From assembly GCF_022179405.1 (NCBI RefSeq), contig NZ_BPQT01000030.1, positions 1-64,000 on the forward strand: DNA of 64,000 nucleotides, given 5' to 3'. The translations under genes and the position numbers were made by a program. The notes below the pieces were generated by a model. The model was not told the origin of the DNA, searched no databases, and saw only the letters and a list, made by a program, of their open reading frames with translations. This DNA is from Methylobacterium marchantiae. Its GTDB lineage: Bacteria; Pseudomonadota; Alphaproteobacteria; Rhizobiales; Beijerinckiaceae. Below, piece by piece: positions 57,408 through 64,000 of the stretch (within the stretch, counting starts at the first letter, position 1; each line of letters begins with the position of its first letter).

Positions 57408-58430
57408 ATGCAGATCGAAACGCCCTACCTGATGTTTCTGGGCGACGTGCCCGACACCCTGGCGGCCAAGACGGCCTACGGCATCGCCGATTGGCGGCCG
57501 GAATGGTGTGTCGGACAGCTTCGTCTGCCGGGATGCGCCGCCGATCTCGGCATTCCCGACCTGACCTTAGAGGAGGCCGCCGCCAAGGGCTGCAGGACGA
57601 TGGTCATCGGCGTCGCCAATGCCGGCGGCGTACTGCCGCCTCACTGGGTCTCCGAGGTCGTCGCGGCCCTCGATGCCGGCCTCGACATCGCCAGCGGCCT
57701 GCATGTGCGCCTCGGCTCGCTGCCCGAGATCGCCGAGGCGGCGGAGAGGAACGGTCGCCAGCTCCACGACGTCCGCCACACCACGGAGACCTTCGATACC
57801 GGCAAGGGCACCAGGCGGTCCGGTCGCCGCCTCCTCAGCGTCGGCACCGATTGCTCGGTGGGGAAGAAATACACCGTCCTCGCTCTGGAGCGCGGGATGC
57901 GCGAGCGCGGTCTCGACGCGGATTTCCGCGCCACCGGCCAGACCGGCGTGTTCATCTCCGGTCGCGGGGTCGCCATCGACGCGGTGGTGGCGGATTTCAT
58001 CTCCGGTGCCGTGGAGTGGATCTCGCCGGCGGCCGATCCTGACCATTGGGACCTGATCGAGGGCCAGGGCTCGCTCTATCACCCGTCCTTCGCGGGCGTG
58101 AGCCTCGGCCTGCTGCACGGCGCCCAGGCCGATGCCTTCGTCGTCTGTCACGAGCCCAGCCGCACCGCCATGCGCGGCGTGAAGCATCCGCTGCCGTCGA
58201 TCCAGCAGGTCATCGACCTGACGATCCAGCTCGGGAGCCTCACCAATCCGGGCATCTGCCCGGTGGGGATCGCGGTGAACACCCAGAAGCTCGAACAGGA
58301 CGAGGCCCGGACCCTGCTCCAGGACCTCACCAAAGAGCACGGGTTGCCGGCCACCGATCCTGTCCGCTTCGGCGTCGACGGGATCATCGACCGCCTCCTG
58401 GCGGAGTTCCCCGCCGGGAGCGCCGCATGA
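57408..58430 (+). CDS. dgcN: D-glutamate N-acetyltransferase DgcN (DUF1611)
   Basis: 340 aa. A DUF1611 protein with an N-terminal Rossmann-like domain (MIGVANAGGVLPPHW-like) and a P-loop (SVGTDCSVGKKYTVLALERGM). Known members named DgcN acetylate D-glutamate, and the following gene encodes the partner racemase DgcA; together they feed D-glutamate into L-glutamate metabolism by way of N-acetyl-L-glutamate. The pairing in the same order, with overlapping ATGA, supports this assignment over a generic nucleotide-binding role. The ATG at 57408 matches the family start. Confidence 0.88.
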   Translation: MQIETPYLMFLGDVPDTLAAKTAYGIADWRPEWCVGQLRLPGCAADLGIPDLTLEEAAAKGCRTMVIGVANAGGVLPPHWVSEVVAALDAGLDIASGLHVRLGSLPEIAEAAERNGRQLHDVRHTTETFDTGKGTRRSGRRLLSVGTDCSVGKKYTVLALERGMRERGLDADFRATGQTGVFISGRGVAIDAVVADFISGAVEWISPAADPDHWDLIEGQGSLYHPSFAGVSLGLLHGAQADAFVVCHEPSRTAMRGVKHPLPSIQQVIDLTIQLGSLTNPGICPVGIAVNTQKLEQDEARTLLQDLTKEHGLPATDPVRFGVDGIIDRLLAEFPAGSAA

Positions 58431-59416
58431 CCCGCCGCCTCACCGTCGCGGTGGAGTGCTTCCCGATCGCCGGGGCCTTCACCATCGCGCGGGGCAGCCG
58501 CACGGAGGCTGTGGTGGTGCTCGCCACCATCGCCGACGATGCGGCCGGGCTTCTGGGAAGGGGCGAATGCGTCCCCTATCCGCGTTACGGCGAATCCCCC
58601 GAGAGCGTCTGCGCCCTGATCGCCGAACAGGCCGAGGCCATCGCCGCCGGTGCCACCCGGACCGACCTGCTGACGCTGATGAAGGCGGGGGCCGCACGCA
58701 ACGCCGTCGACTGTGCCCTGCTCGATCTGGAAGCCAAGCAGCTCGGCCGTTCTGCCTGGGAGATCGCGGGCCTGAGCCGGCCGCAGGTCGCCACCACCGC
58801 CTACACGCTGAGCCTCGGCACGCCCGAGAGCATGGAAGAGGCGGCGCGCGGCGCGGCGCATCGGCCCCTGCTCAAGGTCAAGCTCGGCGGCGAGGGCGAC
58901 CCCGAGCGGATCGCCGCCGTCCGTCGCGGCGCGCCGGAGTCCCGCCTCATCGTCGATGCCAACGAGGCGTGGCGGGCGGAGACCATCGAGGCGAACCTCG
59001 CCGCCTGCGTGGCGGCGGGCGTCGGCCTGATCGAGCAGCCGCTCCCGGCCGGCGATGACGCGCTTCTGGCGACGATCGCGCGGCCGATCCCGATCTGCGC
59101 CGACGAGAGCCTGCACGACCGGGCCGGCCTCGACGCGCTCGCCGACCGCTACGACGCCATCAACATCAAGCTCGACAAGGCCGGCGGCCTCACCGAGGCG
59201 GTGATGCTGGCGCATGAGGCCAAGGCGCGGGGGCTCTCGCTGATGATCGGCTGCATGGTCGGCACCTCACTCGCCATGGCGCCCGCCATGCTCCTCGCCC
59301 ACCACGCCGACTACGTCGATCTCGACGGACCGCTGCTGCTGGCGCGGGATCGCGAGCCCGGCCTGCGCTTCGACGGCAGCCTGATCCACCCGCCGACAGC
59401 GGACCTGTGGGGCTAG
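58427..59416 (+). CDS. dgcA: N-acetyl-D-glutamate racemase DgcA (enolase superfamily)
   Basis: 329 aa. A muconate-lactonising-type enolase: an N-terminal capping domain, then a barrel with the acid/base Lys in LLKVKLGG, metal ligands Asp (VDANEAW), Glu (LIEQPLPAG) and Asp (CADES), and the second Lys in INIKLDKAGG. Such proteins are often named dipeptide epimerases (AEE). Coupling to dgcN by ATGA overlap favours the N-acetylglutamate racemase role, with dipeptide epimerase the fallback. It lies in the dgcN operon, 157 nt before hisF. Confidence 0.88.
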   Translation: MTRRLTVAVECFPIAGAFTIARGSRTEAVVVLATIADDAAGLLGRGECVPYPRYGESPESVCALIAEQAEAIAAGATRTDLLTLMKAGAARNAVDCALLDLEAKQLGRSAWEIAGLSRPQVATTAYTLSLGTPESMEEAARGAAHRPLLKVKLGGEGDPERIAAVRRGAPESRLIVDANEAWRAETIEANLAACVAAGVGLIEQPLPAGDDALLATIARPIPICADESLHDRAGLDALADRYDAINIKLDKAGGLTEAVMLAHEAKARGLSLMIGCMVGTSLAMAPAMLLAHHADYVDLDGPLLLARDREPGLRFDGSLIHPPTADLWG

Positions 59417-59573
59417 GGCGGAGCCTCCCCAGATCCGGTTCGGGTTTCAAAACTCGGCGAACGACCCTGCAAAATGGTGCCGATCCCCGCCGCCGAGTTG
59501 ACGGAATGGTGCCGGGACGGGCATGGCCCGATGCCTGCGACCTGAGTTCGGCCGCAAGCGTGACAGGTCCACC

Positions 59574-60350
59574 ATGTTGAAGACCCGCATCATTCCCTGC
59601 CTCGACGTGAAGGACGGGCGCGTCGTCAAGGGCGTCCAGTTTCTCGAACTGCGCGATGCCGGCGACCCGGTGGAGGCGGCCAAGGCCTATGACGCGGCCG
59701 GCGCCGATGAGCTCTGCTTCCTCGACATCACCGCGAGCCACGAGGCGCGCGGCACCCTGCTCGACGTGGTGAGCCGTACGGCCGAAGCCTGCTTCATGCC
59801 ACTCACCGTGGGCGGCGGCGTGCGCACGGTGGAGGACATCCGCACGCTGCTGCTGGCCGGGGCCGACAAGGTCTCAATCAACACGGCGGCGGTGAACGAT
59901 CCCGCCTTCGTCGAGCGCGGTGCCCTGAAATTCGGCAGCCAGTGCATCGTCGTCGCCATCGACGCCAAGCGCATCTCCGCGCCGGGCGAGCCGGATGCCT
60001 GGCAGATCTTCACCCATGGCGGGCGCAAGCCCACCGGCCTCGACGCCATCGACTTCGCCAGGACCGTGGCGGCGCGCGGCGCGGGCGAACTCCTCGTCAC
60101 CTCCATGGACCGGGACGGGATGCGCTCGGGCTACGACATCGCCCTGACGCGTGCGATCTCGGACGCGGTCTCGGTGCCGGTCATCGCCTCGGGCGGTGTC
60201 GGCGGTCTCGACGACCTCGTGGCGGGCGTACGCGACGGCGGCGCCAGCGCCGTGTTGGCCGCCTCGATCTTCCATTTCGGCCAGCACACCGTCGCCGAGG
60301 CCAAGGCGCATATGGCGAAGGCCGGTCTCGCCATGCGGCTCGACCCGTGA
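59574..60350 (+). CDS. hisF: Imidazole glycerol phosphate synthase subunit HisF
   Basis: 258 aa, a TIM barrel with the catalytic Asp in [15 protein letters not shown] and the second Asp in [14 protein letters not shown], and the phosphate-binding repeats VGGGVRT and ASGGVGG. With HisH it makes imidazole glycerol phosphate and AICAR from PRFAR in histidine synthesis. The ATG at 59574 is the family start; the frame upstream to 59523 is not conserved. hisE and coaA follow, a cluster common in alphaproteobacteria, but hisH and hisA are not within the window. Confidence 0.96.
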   Translation: MLKTRIIPCLDVKDGRVVKGVQFLELRDAGDPVEAAKAYDAAGADELCFLDITASHEARGTLLDVVSRTAEACFMPLTVGGGVRTVEDIRTLLLAGADKVSINTAAVNDPAFVERGALKFGSQCIVVAIDAKRISAPGEPDAWQIFTHGGRKPTGLDAIDFARTVAARGAGELLVTSMDRDGMRSGYDIALTRAISDAVSVPVIASGGVGGLDDLVAGVRDGGASAVLAASIFHFGQHTVAEAKAHMAKAGLAMRLDP

Positions 60351-60454
60351 CGCGTCCGTACCCGTATCACCCCACCCTTGCCCAATTCCGCTTCGTGCCG
60401 CAGGCTCCGCGCCGTCGAGCGCGAGGCGCCGCTCGCCAACGTGCCTAGGATCGC

Positions 60455-60778
60455 ATGACCGATTTCACCCTGAGCGACCTGGAGGCCTTGGTGGCCGACC
60501 GGGCCGCGGCGCCGCCCGACCAGTCCTACACCGCCAAGCTCCTGGCGGGCGGCCCGGCCAAGGCCGCCAAGAAGCTCGGCGAAGAGGCCGTGGAGGCGGC
60601 CATCGCCGCTGTGCAGGGCGATCGCGCCGGCCTGGTCGCCGAGGCGGCCGACGTGCTCTACCACCTCCTCGTGGTGCTGCGCGCCGGCGGCATCGGATTG
60701 CCGGAGGTGATGGCGGAGCTCGAGCGCCGCACCGCCCAGAGCGGCATCGCCGAGAAGGCGGCCCGGAGGCACTCGTGA
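60455..60778 (+). CDS. hisE: Phosphoribosyl-ATP diphosphatase
   Basis: 107 aa. A MazG-like all-helical pyrophosphatase with [19 protein letters not shown] and [13 protein letters not shown], holding the metal-binding Glu and Asp residues. It hydrolyses PR-ATP to PR-AMP, the second step of histidine synthesis. It lies 104 nt after hisF, and its stop overlaps the GTG start of coaA. Confidence 0.94.
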   Translation: MTDFTLSDLEALVADRAAAPPDQSYTAKLLAGGPAKAAKKLGEEAVEAAIAAVQGDRAGLVAEAADVLYHLLVVLRAGGIGLPEVMAELERRTAQSGIAEKAARRHS

Positions 60779-61800
60779 CCATCGAACCGTCGCGGCCCAT
60801 CACCGCCATGTCCGGGCTAGACCCGGCGCTGGGCCAGGATCCGGTGACCGGGATCGGCCCCGAGCGCCTCTCGCCCTATCGACTGTTCTCGCGCGAGGAA
60901 TGGGCGCAGCTGCGCGCCGAGACGCCGCTCACCCTCACCAGCGACGACGTCACCCGCCTGCAATCCCTCAACGACCCGATCTCCATCGAAGAGGTGGTGG
61001 CGATCTACCTGCCGCTGTCGCGCCTGCTCTCCCTCTACGTCGCGGCGACGCAGGGCCTGTTCAAGGCGACCCAGCGCTTCCTGCTGGCCGAGCACGAGGC
61101 GAAGGTTCCCTACATCATCGGCGTCGCCGGCTCGGTGGCGGTGGGCAAGTCCACCACCGCCCGCGTCCTCAAGGCGCTGCTCGCCCGCTGGCCCAACACG
61201 CCCAAGGTCGACCTCATCACCACGGACGGGTTCCTGCATCCCAATGCCGAGCTGAAACGCATGGGCGCGATGGAGCGCAAGGGTTTCCCGGAGAGCTACG
61301 ACACGGCGGCGCTGCTGCGCTTCCTCACCGACATCAAGGCCGGCAAGAAGCGGGTGGCCGCGCCGCTCTATTCCCACCTCGTCTACGACGTGGTGCCCGG
61401 CGAGGAGCGGGTGGTGGAATCTCCCGACATCCTCATCGTGGAAGGCCTCAACGTCCTGCAGCCGGCGCGGCTGCCGCGCGACGGCACGGCGATTCCCTTC
61501 GTTTCCGATTTCTTCGATTTCTCGATCTATCTCGACGGTCACGAAGACGACCTGCACCGCTGGTACGTCAACCGCTTCTTGCGCCTGCGCCAGACCGCCT
61601 TCCGCGATCCGCTTTCGTATTTCCGCAAATACGCCGAGGTCACGGAAGCCGAGGCCCTCGAGATCGCCGACACGCTCTGGACCACGATCAACCTGCCGAA
61701 TCTGCGCGACAACATCCTGCCGACGCGCCAGCGAGCGAGCCTGATCCTGGCCAAGGGGGCGAGCCACCGGATCGAGAGCGTGGCACTGCGGCGGCTGTGA
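60775..61800 (+). CDS. coaA: Type I pantothenate kinase
   Basis: 341 aa from a GTG that overlaps the hisE stop (GTGA), with GGAGG 5 nt before it. The P-loop is [19 protein letters not shown], and diagnostic CoaA segments include [41 protein letters not shown] and FFDFSIYLD. It phosphorylates pantothenate in the first committed step of CoA synthesis. An internal ATG at 60808 is a possible alternative start. It is convergent with the cytochrome gene 6 nt away. Confidence 0.95.
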   Translation: MTIEPSRPITAMSGLDPALGQDPVTGIGPERLSPYRLFSREEWAQLRAETPLTLTSDDVTRLQSLNDPISIEEVVAIYLPLSRLLSLYVAATQGLFKATQRFLLAEHEAKVPYIIGVAGSVAVGKSTTARVLKALLARWPNTPKVDLITTDGFLHPNAELKRMGAMERKGFPESYDTAALLRFLTDIKAGKKRVAAPLYSHLVYDVVPGEERVVESPDILIVEGLNVLQPARLPRDGTAIPFVSDFFDFSIYLDGHEDDLHRWYVNRFLRLRQTAFRDPLSYFRKYAEVTEAEALEIADTLWTTINLPNLRDNILPTRQRASLILAKGASHRIESVALRRL

Positions 61801-61806
61801 GTCGCC

Positions 61807-62343
61807 TCAGCCCATGCAGGCATCCTCGTTTTTCTTGAAGGTCTCGGATTTGGGTTCGTGTTCGGCAGGGCGGCCCCGCCCAATGGCTCCGTCGGACCGG
61901 GCGCGGAGATAAACGTAGATGTCGTCGATGTAGCACATGACGTTCTTGTCATCGCCAAAGGCCGGCATCACGAGTTGCTCTGACGCATTCACGTCCTTCT
62001 TGCCCCCGGCCACGATGCCCACGAAGGTCGCGTAATCGTCCGTCTTCAAGGCGTCGACGAGGGAAGGGGCGTAGGTCGAGCCTGCGCCGTCGGGGCCATG
62101 GCAGACGATGCAACTGGCATTGTAGCGCAGGTAGCCCGACATCGAACTCCAATCGACCATCTTGCCGCCGTCGCTGACGCGGTAGGTCGGGGTGCCGTCC
62201 TTGTCCGTGTACTTGCCGTCATCGACCTTCGCAGGCTGCGTGGGACCTTCGCTCTTGAGGAGAGCCGGGTCGGCCTGTGCGGCCAGGGCGAAGATCAGGC
62301 CGGCTCCTGCCAGCAGCGGACGAAAGAAGATCCTGTGGTGCAT
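61807..62343 (-). CDS. c-type cytochrome, methanol metabolism-related (four-Cys type)
   Basis: 178 aa with a signal peptide (PLLAGAGLIFALAAQA). A single haem site C78-x-x-C81-H82 (CIVCHGPDG), an axial Met126 (LVMPAFGDD), and a further pair of Cys (C137 in NVMCYIDDIYVYL, C176 near the C terminus) match a family described as methanol metabolism-related cytochromes. The tail GAIGRGRPAEHEP is typical of it. It is related to the electron acceptors of PQQ-dependent methanol dehydrogenases (MxaG, XoxG) but is a separate group. No methanol dehydrogenase gene is nearby. It should be exported to the periplasm and loaded with haem there. Confidence 0.85.
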   Translation of the reverse strand: MHHRIFFRPLLAGAGLIFALAAQADPALLKSEGPTQPAKVDDGKYTDKDGTPTYRVSDGGKMVDWSSMSGYLRYNASCIVCHGPDGAGSTYAPSLVDALKTDDYATFVGIVAGGKKDVNASEQLVMPAFGDDKNVMCYIDDIYVYLRARSDGAIGRGRPAEHEPKSETFKKNEDACMG

Positions 62344-62485
62344 ATGCTATCCCCGAAATCGGTCACGATCCGTGTCCACGATCCGTTTCGGTGACGTCCG
62401 ATGGGCTGTTTCGTTGCCATTGCCCGACGCGAAACAGGACGGCTACCGACAACGTGATGACGGCTGGTCTCAGCGGCTGCCCGCC

Positions 62486-63028
62486 TCACCCCAGCGGATA
62501 CGCCGCCTCCACCACATACGGCCCGCCACCCCGCGATTCCCGCGCCGAGAACAGGGCCACCCGCGTCGCGCTGAACCTGAGTGTGGGAAACAGGCCCGTC
62601 GCTGCGAGATACTCGGCCACGTCCGCAGCCTGGGTGTCGCGTCGATTGAGGCGGGCGAGCGTCACGTGAGGCGTGAACTTGCGCCGTTCGGGCTCGGCTC
62701 CGGCGGCGCGGGCGATGCGCTCGTGCTCCTCCTGCAGGTCGAGCAGCTCGGAATCGGGCTTCACACTGGCGATGATCGCACGCGGCTTGTCTCCGCCGAA
62801 CGCGTCGAGCCCCGGCAGCGTCACGTCGAGAGGCGGGCGTGAGCGTGCCTCCACCAGCCCGGCATGGAAGGACTCGGCCACGTCCTCGTCCACATCACCG
62901 AGGAAGCGCAGGGTGATGTGGAGATCGCTGCGTTCGATCCAGCGCGCCCCGCGCAGGCCGCATTGATGGCGGGCCAGCGCCTCGGCGATGGCGTCGGGGA
63001 TTTCGAGGGCAGTGAACAGGCGCGGCAT
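62486..63028 (-). CDS. thpR: RNA 2',3'-cyclic phosphodiesterase
   Basis: 180 aa, a 2H phosphoesterase. The two catalytic HxTL motifs are His37-Ile-Thr-Leu (SDLHITLRF) and His121-Val-Thr-Leu (TPHVTLARL). The start RLFTALEIPD is typical of ThpR. It opens 2',3'-cyclic phosphates at RNA ends, though its role in bacteria is unclear. The ATG at 63028 follows the esterase stop by 4 nt on the same strand, so they are probably co-transcribed. Confidence 0.93.
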   Translation of the reverse strand: MPRLFTALEIPDAIAEALARHQCGLRGARWIERSDLHITLRFLGDVDEDVAESFHAGLVEARSRPPLDVTLPGLDAFGGDKPRAIIASVKPDSELLDLQEEHERIARAAGAEPERRKFTPHVTLARLNRRDTQAADVAEYLAATGLFPTLRFSATRVALFSARESRGGGPYVVEAAYPLG

Positions 63029-63032
63029 CGGC

Positions 63033-63722
63033 CTATTTCGGAGCCGCGGCGAGCCGGTCGAGAAAGGTCTCGACGGTGGGCAGGATGCCGGCGACGATGG
63101 TCTCGACACCCTTCACGTTGGGGTGGAGCCCGTCCTCGAGGTTGAAACGCCGGTCTCCGAGGATGCCCTGCAGGAAGAACGGGTAGAGGACGAGGCCGTA
63201 GCGCGAGGCGAGATCGGGATAGATCGCGTCGAACCGCGCCACGTAATCCGGCCCGAGATTGGTCGAGGCCTTCATGCCGGCGAGCAGGACCGGGATGTTG
63301 CGGGCCTTCAGGCGCGAGATGATGGTGTCGAGGGCCTTCCTCGTCACGGCCGGGTCGGTGCCGCGCAGCATGTCGTTGGCGCCGAGTTCGAGGATCACAC
63401 CGTCCGTTCCGTCGGGGACTGACCAGTCGAGCCGGTCGAGTCCGCCGGTGCTGGTATCGCCGGACACGCCGGCATTGGCGATCGAGACGGTGCGCCCCCT
63501 GGCCTTGAGCTCGCGTTCCAGCACCGAAGGGAACGCCGCCGCCGAGGGCAGGCGATAGCCGGCGGTGAGGCTGTCGCCGAAGGCGACGAGGTTGAGGGGG
63601 CGGGATGCGGCGTGGCCGATGCTGGCCCCGGTCATGAGGGAGCCGGCGGCGAGTGCGGCAAAGACGGCCATCACCAGGGCCGCCCGGCGGGAATGCTGGC
63701 GCGGCGCCCGCTGGCCGACCAT
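63033..63722 (-). CDS. SGNH-family arylesterase / TesA-like lysophospholipase
   Basis: 229 aa from the ATG at 63722, which begins a signal peptide (RRAALVMAVFAALAAGSLM, then GHAAS). The SGNH blocks are GDSLTAGYRLP (Ser51), GVSGDTSTGGLDRL, ELGANDMLRG and DGLHPN with the catalytic Asp and His. The family (TesA, arylesterase) hydrolyses thioesters, lysophospholipids and aryl esters in the periplasm. Earlier ATGs at 63770 and 63800 would add a basic lead. It is divergent from an ABC ATPase gene, as tesA is from ybbA in E. coli. Confidence 0.88.
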   Translation of the reverse strand: MVGQRAPRQHSRRAALVMAVFAALAAGSLMTGASIGHAASRPLNLVAFGDSLTAGYRLPSAAAFPSVLERELKARGRTVSIANAGVSGDTSTGGLDRLDWSVPDGTDGVILELGANDMLRGTDPAVTRKALDTIISRLKARNIPVLLAGMKASTNLGPDYVARFDAIYPDLASRYGLVLYPFFLQGILGDRRFNLEDGLHPNVKGVETIVAGILPTVETFLDRLAAAPK

Positions 63723-63833
63723 ATCGATGCCGTTGCGCGTTCCGCCGCGTGACGTAAGACACAGACCCATTCCCGCACAGCCTCGACCTATGGTGTTCAT
63801 GACGATGATCCCACACAGATCGGTCCTTCGGTG

Positions 63834-64000
63834 ATGCCCGGCAAGGTGGAAGGCCCCGCGATCGCCCTGTCGCAGATCGATCTCAGCCTCGGCCGCGGCG
63901 CGGCGCGAGTGCATGTCCTGCGTGGCATCTCCCTCGATGTCGCGCGCGGCGAGGCGGTCGGCCTCGTCGGCCCCTCGGGTTCCGGCAAGTCGACCCTGCT
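63834..64000 (+). CDS. ABC transporter ATP-binding protein, YbbA/LolD-like (partial, 5' end)
   Basis: The first 55 residues are in the window; the gene runs off the right edge. The start is the ATG at 63834 (a GTG three nt earlier is possible). Walker A is GPSGSGKST with the typical preceding [18 protein letters not shown]. The place opposite a TesA-like gene matches the ybbA-ybbP/tesA arrangement of other Proteobacteria, where an ABC exporter is divergent from the esterase. Confidence 0.85.
   Translation, partial: MPGKVEGPAIALSQIDLSLGRGAARVHVLRGISLDVARGEAVGLVGPSGSGKSTL

Overview
This is a roughly 70% GC chromosomal window from an alphaproteobacterium, most likely a methylotroph of the Methylobacterium/Methylorubrum group (order Hyphomicrobiales). 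The assignment is inferred from protein character. It rests on a four-cysteine c-type cytochrome of the methanol-metabolism-related type, a DUF2865 protein, an NDUFA9-like dehydrogenase, the alphaproteobacterial FtsL and GltX types, and two families of large dispersed palindromes typical of these genomes. No rRNA, tRNA, CRISPR array, insertion sequence, integrase or phage gene was seen. The one RNA gene is rnpB.

Layout. 1-6348: a DoxX-like gene (cut by the window edge) and a cyanate module. An ABC uptake system of the nitrate/cyanate type and cyanase (cynS) run leftwards. A divergent PAS-PAS-AAA+-Fis sigma-54 activator runs rightwards. Between them lie a good -24/-12 promoter and a distal inverted repeat, and a rho-independent terminator follows cynS. 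6484-9856: a PilZ protein, then a LysR regulator divergent from a ring-cleaving dioxygenase and an alpha/beta hydrolase (MhqO/MhqD-like). 9814-19097: envelope and signalling genes (methyltransferase, glycosyltransferase, adenylate cyclase, HD-GYP protein), an amine oxidase, a kelch protein, a CysZ/EI24-like protein, and a lower-GC two-gene HEPN module. 19192-26648: NDUFA9-like protein, sfnG-sfnB (sulfone/sulfonate sulfur use), gltX, and a LysR/EamA exporter pair. 26691-38976: CNNM/CorC protein, MFS transporter, a highly repetitive OmpA-family protein, DUF2865 and CreA proteins, cysS, a PIN-like protein, hipBA and gloA.

39376-50728: rnpB is followed by a dcw cluster in the order rsmH-ftsL-ftsI-murE-murF-mraY-murD. 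No mraZ precedes rsmH. The cluster stops after murD, where an O-antigen-ligase-like gene and a large hybrid histidine kinase follow instead of ftsW-murG-murC. 55014-64000: type II NADH dehydrogenase, a GST-like maleylacetoacetate isomerase, the dgcN-dgcA pair (D-glutamate to N-acetyl-L-glutamate), hisF-hisE-coaA, the methanol-related cytochrome c, thpR, and a TesA-like esterase divergent from an ABC ATPase (cut by the right edge).

The best-supported regulatory observation is the complete sigma-54 circuit around the cyanase operon. The most speculative candidate for a poorly described system is the overlapping two-gene HEPN module at 18268-19097.
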